DNA of 37,703 nucleotides from an uncultured Eubacteriales bacterium. GTDB lineage: Bacteria > Bacillota > Clostridia > Peptostreptococcales > Anaerovoracaceae. The stretch is from the NCBI GenBank assembly GCA_949286985.1, contig CASEEM010000022.1, forward strand, positions 1-37,703. The letters run 5' to 3'. Positions 1 to 6,727 of this stretch are shown piece by piece (position 1 is the first letter of the stretch; each line of letters begins with the position of its first letter). The notes beneath the pieces are model-generated. The model was not told the origin of the DNA. It ran no database searches and saw only the letters and a list, made by a program, of their open reading frames with translations. A program made the position numbers and the translations under genes.

Positions 1-204
1 AAGCGCCCGCAGTGTCTTCGCATAATCCTCCGGCATTCGGTCCTCCGCATCGCCGTCGGCGCGCCACTCCGCGAGGTCTACGGGATAATCTTTGAAGTGC
101 GAAGCCTCTTCGAGCAGGGCCTCTCTGCTTCCTGCGGTCAGAGGCGCACAGATCTTCGGGAGCCCCGTCCCTAGGGAGAGGCCGCGGGTGCAAATCGTCC
201 GCAT
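1..204 (-). CDS. aroD: 3-dehydroquinate dehydratase, type I (AroD), N-terminal part only
   Basis: The window edge cuts this gene, leaving 68 codons. The reverse strand opens with ATG at 204, preceded by AGGAGAAAGG. The peptide contains PKICAPLT near residue 15 and DLAEWRAD near residue 45. These match the two N-terminal beta strands of type I dehydroquinase, where the EWR segment binds substrate; the catalytic His and Schiff-base Lys lie beyond the edge. The enzyme dehydrates 3-dehydroquinate to 3-dehydroshikimate in the cytosolic shikimate pathway. It diverges from aroE, which makes the next enzyme in that pathway, and this supports the assignment. The call rests on a short but distinctive stretch. 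Confidence 0.8.
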   Translation of the reverse strand, partial: MRTICTRGLSLGTGLPKICAPLTAGSREALLEEASHFKDYPVDLAEWRADGDAEDRMPEDYAKTLRAL

Positions 205-240
205 GCGTCATTTCCTTTCTCCTGCTGGATATAATATAAT

Positions 241-269
241 AGTTTATCAGTGACAGACGGCGGATACAA
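241..269 (-). promoter_or_regulatory. candidate promoter for aroD
   Basis: On the minus strand, TTGTAT (264-269) and TAAACT (241-246) are separated by 17 bp, and the putative start site lies about 30 bp before the aroD ATG. The -10 matches consensus at only four positions. The same 100-bp divergent gap holds an overlapping TATAATATAAT run at 230-240 that could serve aroE on the plus strand, but no good -35 accompanies it. Confidence 0.35.
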
Positions 270-306
270 ATGCAATCTCAGAAGTCCGCGTCGGAAAGAG
301 GGAAAG

Positions 307-1194
307 ATGCCGCATATTACGGGACATACAGAGCTTGTGGGGCTGATGGCTTATCCGATTCGCCATTCCGGTTCGCCGGCGACGCACAATCTCGCTTATG
401 ATCATAACGGCGATGATGTCGTCCAGATCGCCTTTGAGGTGGACGAAAAAGCGCTGCCGGCAGCGGTCGAGAGCATCCGCGCGCTTCGCATGCTCGGGTC
501 GAACATCTCGATGCCGAATAAGCAGGCGGTGCTGCCGTATCTCGATGAGCTCGATGCGTCCGCGGAGATGGCGCAGGCGGTGAATACGGTCGTCAACCTT
601 CGCGGCGAGGACGGTACGGTGACCGGGAGGCTTCGCGGGTATAATACGGACGGTATGGGATACTGGAAAGCGCTCGCGGAGGAGGGCATTTCCGCGCAGG
701 GGAAGCACCTCGTGCTGATTGGCTGCGGCGGCGCGGCCTCGGCGATTGCGGCTTCCGGTGCGGCAGAGGGGCTCGCTTCTGTCGATTTCTTCAATATCGA
801 TGATGCGTTCTTCATGGCGGGGAAAGCGCTCGCGGCGAGAATGGAAGGCGCGACATCGTGCCGGGCGGCAGTGCATGCGCTCGGGGACCGCGAACTTTTG
901 CGCGAGAAGCTGCTGGAAGCGGACATCCTCTGCGATGCGACGGGTGCCGGGATGCATCCGCTCGAGGATCTTTGCAATATTCCGGATGCGTCCTATCTCC
1001 ATGAGGGGCTGGTCGTGACGGATACGGTCTATGTGCCGAGTGAAACGCCGCTCCTCCGGCTGGCGCGCGAGGCGGGGCTTTCGCGCGTTTACAACGGGAC
1101 CGGCATGATGCTCTATCAGGCGCTCACGGCGATCAAGCTCTATACAGGGAAGGAGACGGATGCAGCTTATATGCGGGAGAAGCTCAGTCTGTAA
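307..1194 (+). CDS. aroE: shikimate dehydrogenase (AroE/YdiB family)
   Basis: This 295-residue protein reduces 3-dehydroshikimate to shikimate with NAD(P)H in the shikimate pathway. I see the substrate-binding SGSPATHN (residues 21-28), the catalytic Lys region SNISMPNK (K72), AVNTV (91-95) and GYNTDGMG (111-118, with Asp115). The Rossmann loop GCGGAAS starts at 139, and the C-terminal NGTGMMLYQA resembles the usual DGLGMLxxQA. The start at 307 was chosen because GAAAGAGGG precedes it; a GTG at 250 in the same frame would add 19 residues without family resemblance. The region between the two domains carries FFNIDDAFF, which resembles YdiB-type quinate/shikimate dehydrogenases, so quinate activity is possible. 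It diverges from aroD and converges on the sirtuin gene, overlapping it by 11 bp. Confidence 0.9.
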   Translation: MPHITGHTELVGLMAYPIRHSGSPATHNLAYDHNGDDVVQIAFEVDEKALPAAVESIRALRMLGSNISMPNKQAVLPYLDELDASAEMAQAVNTVVNLRGEDGTVTGRLRGYNTDGMGYWKALAEEGISAQGKHLVLIGCGGAASAIAASGAAEGLASVDFFNIDDAFFMAGKALAARMEGATSCRAAVHALGDRELLREKLLEADILCDATGAGMHPLEDLCNIPDASYLHEGLVVTDTVYVPSETPLLRLAREAGLSRVYNGTGMMLYQALTAIKLYTGKETDAAYMREKLSL

Positions 1195-2044
1195 TTCTTC
1201 TTAGTATCTCCCCGATATCCCCGTCAATGCAGATTGATCGATCCGCGATCTCCAGCGGCGCAAAGGCCTCCGAGAGATTCACGCAGGCGTAGGTCGCCTG
1301 CGGATTCTGATATGTCATCCGCCGGAACGGATATTTGATGATGACCGGGGTGTTGCCGCCGACGCCGAGCTCGAGGAAGAGGATGGACTGTCCCTCGTGA
1401 CGCGCGAGGAAATCGGTATAAGCTTGCGCTGCCGCGTGCCAGCCCGCATCCTCGACAAAGGTATCGTTGTCGCGGAGGTTCATGGTCATCGGCGCACCGC
1501 AGACCGGGCAGTGCGGAACGAGCTCGCTCGGAATGCGCCGGCCCTTCTGCTGCTTCAGCATCTCCTTGACGGCGTCCTCGTTATCATACGTCTTCGCATG
1601 GCAGGGTACGGAGCATTGCCAGAGCCCGTAATCTCCCTGCGTATAGAAGAGACGCTTCTTGTCAAACCCGGCCCTTTGGAAACAATGGTCGACATTGGTC
1701 GTCAGGACGAAATAATCCTTCTCTCGCATGAGCGCGAGGAGGTTTTGATAGACCGGCTTCGGCGGATCCATGTACCGATTGATGTAGATATACCGGCTCC
1801 AATAAGCCCAATATTCCTCCGGCTCGGCGAAGGGATAGAAGCCGCCGGAATACATATCGCGGAACCCGTAAGCGGCGATGAAATCCCCGAAATATTTCCG
1901 AAAGCGCTCCCCGGTGTACGTGAACCCTGCCGAGGTCGAGAGCCCGGCTCCGGCGCCGAGGATGACAGCATCGGCCGTTTCCAGCGCATCTTTCAGACGC
2001 GAAATTTGATCGGCAGAGGGTGTTCTTGCATCTTCTGATTTCAT
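1184..2044 (-). CDS. class M sirtuin (SirTM), putative protein ADP-ribosyltransferase
   Basis: A 286-residue Sir2-fold protein. The NAD-binding loop reads GAGAGLSTSAGF (30-41). It is followed by TYTGERF, where classical deacetylase sirtuins carry the PDFR motif. TTNVDH (115-120) supplies the nucleotide-binding Asn117. YTQGDYG (134-140) puts Gln136 where deacetylases have the catalytic His. C144, C148, C179 and C182 can form the zinc site. The Gln substitution and the YTGERF/YSGGFYPF segments are hallmarks of class M sirtuins, which ADP-ribosylate a lipoylated GcvH-like carrier in Staphylococcus and Streptococcus. Those loci normally also encode a macrodomain hydrolase, GcvH-L and a lipoate ligase; none is present here. 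The start at 2044 has AGAAGGAAG upstream. A terminator hairpin lies between this gene and the upstream membrane protein gene, so it relies on readthrough or on a promoter I cannot see. Substrate unknown. Confidence 0.85.
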   Translation of the reverse strand: MKSEDARTPSADQISRLKDALETADAVILGAGAGLSTSAGFTYTGERFRKYFGDFIAAYGFRDMYSGGFYPFAEPEEYWAYWSRYIYINRYMDPPKPVYQNLLALMREKDYFVLTTNVDHCFQRAGFDKKRLFYTQGDYGLWQCSVPCHAKTYDNEDAVKEMLKQQKGRRIPSELVPHCPVCGAPMTMNLRDNDTFVEDAGWHAAAQAYTDFLARHEGQSILFLELGVGGNTPVIIKYPFRRMTYQNPQATYACVNLSEAFAPLEIADRSICIDGDIGEILRRITD

Positions 2045-2060
2045 GAATTCTTCCTTCTGT

Positions 2061-2096
2061 AAAAAAAGCGGAGCAGAATACTATCTGCTCCGCTTT
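2061..2096 (-). terminator. Rho-independent terminator after the thrS/membrane-protein unit
   Basis: A perfect 13-bp inverted repeat (2065-2077 with 2084-2096, 6-nt loop) is followed on the minus strand by a run of seven T. It lies 21 bp past the stop of the membrane protein gene and 17 bp before the sirtuin start codon, so it should limit transcription into the sirtuin gene. Confidence 0.9.
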
Positions 2097-2116
2097 GCTC
2101 TTGATATCGTTAAAGA

Positions 2117-2755
2117 TCAACCGGCCTTGTGCTCGTTCAGCTTCTGAAGAAGGAAGGCGAGAACGAGGGAGATGATCGCGGTGATTGCACCGGCCTTAAC
2201 GCTGATCAAAGCGCATCCGAGCGCGAGCGCGATGACGGTGACAACGGCATAAAGCGCGAGGGACGGCTTGTCGCCCGGCTCCAAATAGATATAGGAAAGT
2301 GTCGAGATAAACGGGACGACGATCAGGAAGATGAAGCCGAAGCTCTTGAACGGATTGCCTTCTCCAAGAGCGATGGATACGAAGCCCGCACACGGCGATG
2401 AGAGGAAGAGGACGGCGGCGACAAAGCGCATTTGGTGAACGACGGTCTCGCGCTTTCTGCGGCGAGCGCGGATCTCGTCATAAATGCGGGCGTCGCTCGA
2501 CTTGCTGCCCTTGCCCTTGATCGGACGCGGACGATAGTGGTCCAGCTCATTCATACCGCGCTGCGTCAGGGCTTCCGAAACCATGAACGCGAACGAGGCG
2601 ATCATCCCGATGGCGTTGGCGAAATATTCATACGAGAGAGCATCCTCCGGGCCGTTCTGGGCGACGGTCAGTAAGAGACCGACGATCTCCAGGACGACGA
2701 TCGTCATCGAGATAAACATGGCCGCTGTGCGGTTACTTCCGATGTAATCGTTCAT
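2117..2755 (-). CDS. uncharacterised six-helix membrane protein in the thrS operon
   Basis: I do not recognise a family. The 212-residue protein has hydrophobic segments at about 11-32, 45-63, 109-130, 137-158, 166-186 and 188-204. A strongly basic loop between helices 2 and 3 (residues 74-108, containing RPRPIKGKGSK and RARRRKR) would face the cytoplasm under the positive-inside rule. There is no signal peptide and no catalytic motif. The ATG at 2755 lies 3 bp after the thrS stop codon, and its AAGGAG ribosome binding site sits inside the end of thrS. The two genes should therefore be cotranscribed and perhaps translationally coupled, under the thrS T-box. A strong terminator follows. A role linked to threonine supply or transport is a guess from context only. 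Confidence 0.75.
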   Translation of the reverse strand: MNDYIGSNRTAAMFISMTIVVLEIVGLLLTVAQNGPEDALSYEYFANAIGMIASFAFMVSEALTQRGMNELDHYRPRPIKGKGSKSSDARIYDEIRARRRKRETVVHQMRFVAAVLFLSSPCAGFVSIALGEGNPFKSFGFIFLIVVPFISTLSYIYLEPGDKPSLALYAVVTVIALALGCALISVKAGAITAIISLVLAFLLQKLNEHKAG

Positions 2756-2758
2756 GAA

Positions 2759-4819
2759 TTAATTCTCCTTGCTGTGATCAGATTCTTTGTCGTCGACTTT
2801 GCGGCGGATGGCCTTCGTACGGATCTCCTCGGACAGAGCATCGATGAATTCCTTCAGCGACTTGCTGCCCTCGTCGCCGGCATAGCGCGAACGGACGGAG
2901 ACGAGGTTTTCCTCGGCCTCCTTCTGACCGATGACGAGCATGTAAGGGATGCGCTCGGTCTGTGCCTTGCGGATCTTATATCCGATACGCTCGGAGGTCT
3001 GATCGACCGTGATGTCGCGGATGCCGTTTCTTCGGAGCTCGACAGCGACCTCTTCGGCATAATCGTGGAAGCGGTCGGAGATCGGAAGGATGCGGACCTG
3101 TTCCGGGCAAAGCCAGGTCGGAAGGTTGCCGGCATACTTCTCGATGAGCCATGCGAGCGTGCGCTCGTAGCATCCCATGGACGTACGGTGGATGATGTAA
3201 GGACGCTTCTTCTCGCCGTCCTTGTCGACATAATACATATCGTATCTTTCGGAAAGGAACATGTCAAGTTGGATGGTGATCATGGTATCTTCCTTGCCGT
3301 AGATATTCTTCGCCTGAATGTCGAGCTTCGGTCCGTAGAAAGCGGCTTCGCCGGCTTCCTCGACATAATCGAGGCCGATTTCATCGAGAATGTTTCTCAT
3401 GAGACCTTCGACGCGATCCCATTCCTCGGCGGTGCCGAGATACTTGTCCGGGTTCTCCGGGTCCCACTTGGACATACGATAGGTGACGTCCTCCTCGAGG
3501 CCGAGCGTCTGGAGGCAGTGGCGCGCCAGGCGGACGCAGCCCTTGAACTCTTCATCGATCTGTTCCGGCGTGCAGACGAGGTGGCCTTCCGAAATCGTGA
3601 ACTGGCGGACGCGGGTGAGGCCGTGCATTTCACCGGAATCCTCGTTGCGGAAGATGGTCGACGTTTCGCTCATGCGGTACGGGAGATCGCGGTAGCTCTT
3701 CGGTCTCGCCTTATAGACGTAATACTGGAACGGACAGGTCATCGGACGGAGCGCGAAGACGTTGCGATCCGGGTCGTTCTCGATGAGGCTGATGTCCTGG
3801 ACACCGTGGATTTCACGCTCGGCGTTGGCATCGTTCTTGAGATCGTCCATGCTCTCATAACCGAGGAGGAACATGCCGTCCTTGTAGTGATACCAGTGGT
3901 CCGAAATCTTGTAGAGCGCGGACTTCGCCATGAGCGGCGTGCGCGTACGGACATAACCCCATTCATAATCCTCGAGGTCCTCGATCCAGCGCTGCAGCTT
4001 CTGAATGATCTTGGTGCCGTTCGGCATGAAGAGCGGGAGGCCCTGTCCGACGACATCGACGGTCGTGAAGATATCCATGTCGCGGCCGAGGCGGTTGTGA
4101 TCGCGGTTCTTGATCTCGGCGAGGTATTCGAGATACTCCTCGAGGTCGGCCTTCTTCGTATAGGCGGTACCGTAAATACGGGTGAGCATCTTGTTGTGCT
4201 CGTCGCCGCGCCAATAAGCGCCGGACGAAGAGGTGAGCTTGAAGGCCTTGATCTGCTTCGTGTTCATGAGGTGCGGGCCGGCGCAGAGCTCGATGAAGTC
4301 TCCCTGCTGATAGAAGGAAATCGTTTCGTTCTCCGGAAGATCTTCGATGAGTTCGACCTTGTACGGCTCGTCGCGCTCCTCCATGAGGCGGATAGCCTCC
4401 TCGCGAGGCAGCGTGAAATAGGTCAGCTCCTCGCCCTTCTTGATGATCTTCTTCATCTCGGCCTCAATGGCATCGAGGTCCTCGCGGCTGAGCGCGCGGA
4501 GGTCGAAGTCATAATAGAAGCCGCTGTCGATCGACGGTCCGATGGTCAGCTTCGCCTCCGGGAAGAGGTTCTTGACAGCCTGCGCCATGACATGGGAGCA
4601 GGTGTGGCGATAAGCGTGTTTGCCGGCCTCGGAATCAAAGGTGAGAATGTTCAGTTCACAATCGCGGTCGACGACGGTGCGGAGATCGCATACTTCGCCG
4701 TCGATTTCAGCGACGCAGGCTGCGCGGGCCAGGCCCTCACTGATGTCCTTCGCGATGTCGATCGCACGCATGGCTTCGGCATATTCCTTCTTGGAGCCGT
4801 CCTTCAAAGTGATAATCAT
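2759..4819 (-). CDS. thrS: threonyl-tRNA synthetase
   Basis: A 686-residue class II synthetase that charges tRNA-Thr. The N-terminal TGS domain begins MIITLKDGSK. The editing domain carries HTCSH (the HxxxH metal site) followed by LTIGPSIDSGFYYDF. The catalytic core includes RPMTCPFQ, the motif 2 region ETSTIFRNEDSGEMHGL and motif 3 near RTSMGCYERTLAWLIE. The anticodon-binding domain starts around WLCPEQVRILPI. The ATG at 4819 was chosen because GGAGG lies 6 nt upstream. Upstream in-frame codons to 4876 would run through the leader terminator hairpin and add an arginine-rich tail unlike the family. A T-box leader precedes the gene, and a membrane protein gene follows after 3 bp. Confidence 0.97.
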   Translation of the reverse strand: MIITLKDGSKKEYAEAMRAIDIAKDISEGLARAACVAEIDGEVCDLRTVVDRDCELNILTFDSEAGKHAYRHTCSHVMAQAVKNLFPEAKLTIGPSIDSGFYYDFDLRALSREDLDAIEAEMKKIIKKGEELTYFTLPREEAIRLMEERDEPYKVELIEDLPENETISFYQQGDFIELCAGPHLMNTKQIKAFKLTSSSGAYWRGDEHNKMLTRIYGTAYTKKADLEEYLEYLAEIKNRDHNRLGRDMDIFTTVDVVGQGLPLFMPNGTKIIQKLQRWIEDLEDYEWGYVRTRTPLMAKSALYKISDHWYHYKDGMFLLGYESMDDLKNDANAEREIHGVQDISLIENDPDRNVFALRPMTCPFQYYVYKARPKSYRDLPYRMSETSTIFRNEDSGEMHGLTRVRQFTISEGHLVCTPEQIDEEFKGCVRLARHCLQTLGLEEDVTYRMSKWDPENPDKYLGTAEEWDRVEGLMRNILDEIGLDYVEEAGEAAFYGPKLDIQAKNIYGKEDTMITIQLDMFLSERYDMYYVDKDGEKKRPYIIHRTSMGCYERTLAWLIEKYAGNLPTWLCPEQVRILPISDRFHDYAEEVAVELRRNGIRDITVDQTSERIGYKIRKAQTERIPYMLVIGQKEAEENLVSVRSRYAGDEGSKSLKEFIDALSEEIRTKAIRRKVDDKESDHSKEN

Positions 4820-4853
4820 AAGTTTCCTCCTTCTTCTTCTTTCGGAAGGCATC

Positions 4854-4889
4854 AAAAAATCCCTTCCGACATTCATTTGTCAGAAGGGA
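4854..4889 (-). terminator. T-box attenuator (leader terminator of thrS)
   Basis: On the minus strand, TCCCTTCTGACA (4889-4878) pairs with TGTCGGAAGGGA (4871-4860) around a 6-nt loop, with one G-U pair, and is followed by six T (4859-4854). It lies just after the T-box sequence and 35 bp before the thrS start. This is the expected position for the hairpin that forms when tRNA-Thr is charged. Confidence 0.92.
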
Positions 4890-5103
4890 CGCATACATTC
4901 GTATCCGTGGTTCCACCCATCTTCCGGCGGCTTCGGCCGTCCGGCACTCATTGCGGCTTTTGACGCGGCCAAGCGGGCAGGATTGGTGCCACTCGGAGGT
5001 GGTGTTCGGCGCGCCCGGACCGGGATGATCACACCATCCATCCCTCTCTCTCAGATCCTTCCGGCGAGCTTACTGTCCTCGTCATCGTTTTAGTATTCAG
5101 AAT
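4854..5103 (-). ncRNA. T-box riboswitch leader, threonine-specific
   Basis: On the minus strand the leader contains the T-box element GGGTGGAACCACGG (4918-4905), whose bulge pairs with the NCCA end of uncharged tRNA. The terminator hairpin at 4889-4854 follows directly. Stem I features are visible near the 5' end: GATGACGAGGACAGTA (AG-bulge type) and GAGAGAGGGATGG. A likely specifier is ACC at 5003-5001 in the context GAACACCACC, which would read a threonine codon; I did not fold the RNA, so the specifier position is inferred. Uncharged tRNA-Thr should stabilise the antiterminator and turn on thrS and the membrane protein gene behind it. The 5' end is estimated from the promoter. Confidence 0.92.
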
Positions 5104-5109
5104 GCAATT

Positions 5110-5138
5110 ATTTTACTCGATTTCCCGCGGATGTTCAA
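5110..5138 (-). promoter_or_regulatory. promoter of the thrS T-box operon
   Basis: Minus strand TTGAAC (5138-5133) and TAAAAT (5115-5110) are separated by exactly 17 bp. Transcription would begin near 5103, just before the stem I sequence of the T-box leader. Confidence 0.75.
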
Positions 5139-5226
5139 GGGGAAAGAGGCTCTGAAGCGACTTTTTTGTATATTTTACACAGAATATACCTGAAGACTAT
5201 TATTCATAGCAATAGAAGGACCGTCA

Positions 5227-5235
5227 TGGTATAAT
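5227..5235 (+). promoter_or_regulatory. promoter of asnS (extended -10)
   Basis: TGGTATAAT (5227-5235) is a perfect -10 with the TGn extension. No good -35 is seen at the expected distance. The transcript leader would be about 50 nt and contains a small hairpin, GCGGCT with AGCCGC (about 5254-5271). There is no T-box sequence in this leader. Confidence 0.6.
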
Positions 5236-5292
5236 GACAACGATAGGGCGGCTCCGAAGAAGCCGCGAAATTACAGAAGGGGAAAATACATC

Positions 5293-6687
5293 ATGCAGGA
5301 TATTCAAATCAGAGAATTGTTCCGTCATACGGAGAAGTATGCAGGGGAGGAGATTGAGGTTCGCGGCTGGGTTCGCGGCAATCGCAGCTCCAACCAGTTC
5401 GGTTTTCTTTCGATCAACGACGGGACCTTTTTTACGCCTCTTCAGGTCGTCTATGAAGCCGATCGCCTGACCAATTATGCGGAGATCTCCAAGGTCCATC
5501 TGGCGGCAGGCGTCTACGTCAAGGGTACGCTGGTCCTGACGCCGGATGCACAGCAGCCGTTTGAAGTGAAGGCTTCGGAGATCGTGATCGAGGCGGATTC
5601 CGATCCGGATTATCCGCTGCAGAAGAAGCGTCATACGATGGAATATCTTCGTGAGATCGCCCATCTTCGCCCGCGCAGCAATACCTTTGCGGCGGTTTTC
5701 CGCGTCCGCAGCATTGTCGCTTATGCGATTCATAAGTTCTTCCAGGAGAGAGATTTCGTCTATGCGCATTCGCCGATTATCACGGGCAGCGATGCCGAGG
5801 GTGCCGGCGAGATGTTTCGCGTGACGACCTTGGATCCGAAGGATCCGCTGCTGACAGAGGGCGGCGACGTCGATTTCAGCAAGGACTTCTTCGGCAAGGA
5901 GACGAATCTCACCGTTTCGGGTCAGCTGGAGGCCGAAGCGATGGCTCTGGCCTTCCGCAATGTCTATACCTTCGGACCGACCTTCCGCGCCGAGAATTCG
6001 AATACGGCAAGACACGCCTCCGAGTTCTGGATGATTGAGCCGGAGATCGCATTTGCCGACCTCGAGGACGACATGGACCTCGCAGAGGACATGGTCAAAT
6101 ATATCATTCGTTATACGCTGGAGCATGCGCCGGAGGAGATGGCTTTCTTCAACAAGTTCATCGACAAGGGTCTCTTCGATCGCCTGAACCACATCCTGGA
6201 GTCGGATTTCGTCCGCATCACGTATACGGAAGCGGTGGATTATCTCCTCAAGGCGGATAAGGAATTCCAGTATCCGGTCGAATGGGGCATCGACCTTCAG
6301 ACGGAGCATGAGCGCTATCTGACAGAAGAGGTCTTCAAGAAGCCGATGTTCGTTACGGATTATCCGAAGGATATCAAGGCCTTCTACATGCGCTTGAATG
6401 ATGACGGCAAGACGGTTGCAGCCTGCGACCTGCTCGTGCCGGGCGTCGGCGAGATCATCGGCGGCAGCCAGAGAGAGGAGCGCCTCGATGTTCTCCTCGC
6501 ACGCATGGAAGAAATCGGCATGAAGGGCGATAATTATGATTGGTATATCGATCTTCGCCGTTACGGCGGCGTCAAGCACGCAGGCTACGGCCTCGGCTTT
6601 GAGCGCATGATCATGTATCTGACGGGAATGAGCAACATCCGTGACGTCGTTCCGTTCCCTCGCACCCCGAAGAATGCAGAGTTCTAA
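5293..6687 (+). CDS. asnS: asparaginyl-tRNA synthetase
   Basis: A 464-residue class IIb synthetase that charges tRNA-Asn in the cytosol. The N-terminal OB-fold anticodon domain contains [17 protein letters not shown] (residues 22-38). Motif 2 is [10 protein letters not shown] from about residue 227, followed by [12 protein letters not shown], which is characteristic of AsnRS rather than AspRS. Motif 3 is GLGFERM near 433, and the protein ends [12 protein letters not shown] as AsnRS does. The length is normal. AGAAGGGG precedes the ATG. The EF-G paralogue begins 40 bp downstream with no terminator between, so the two are probably cotranscribed. Confidence 0.96.
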   Translation: MQDIQIRELFRHTEKYAGEEIEVRGWVRGNRSSNQFGFLSINDGTFFTPLQVVYEADRLTNYAEISKVHLAAGVYVKGTLVLTPDAQQPFEVKASEIVIEADSDPDYPLQKKRHTMEYLREIAHLRPRSNTFAAVFRVRSIVAYAIHKFFQERDFVYAHSPIITGSDAEGAGEMFRVTTLDPKDPLLTEGGDVDFSKDFFGKETNLTVSGQLEAEAMALAFRNVYTFGPTFRAENSNTARHASEFWMIEPEIAFADLEDDMDLAEDMVKYIIRYTLEHAPEEMAFFNKFIDKGLFDRLNHILESDFVRITYTEAVDYLLKADKEFQYPVEWGIDLQTEHERYLTEEVFKKPMFVTDYPKDIKAFYMRLNDDGKTVAACDLLVPGVGEIIGGSQREERLDVLLARMEEIGMKGDNYDWYIDLRRYGGVKHAGYGLGFERMIMYLTGMSNIRDVVPFPRTPKNAEF

Positions 6688-6727
6688 GCTCTGATTCAAT
6701 AATTAATATTTTATGGAGGATCGTAGA

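Noticed and set aside
5236..5292. T-box leader for asnS.
   Set aside because: The leader is only about 50 nt and lacks the TGGAACC core; only a small hairpin is present.
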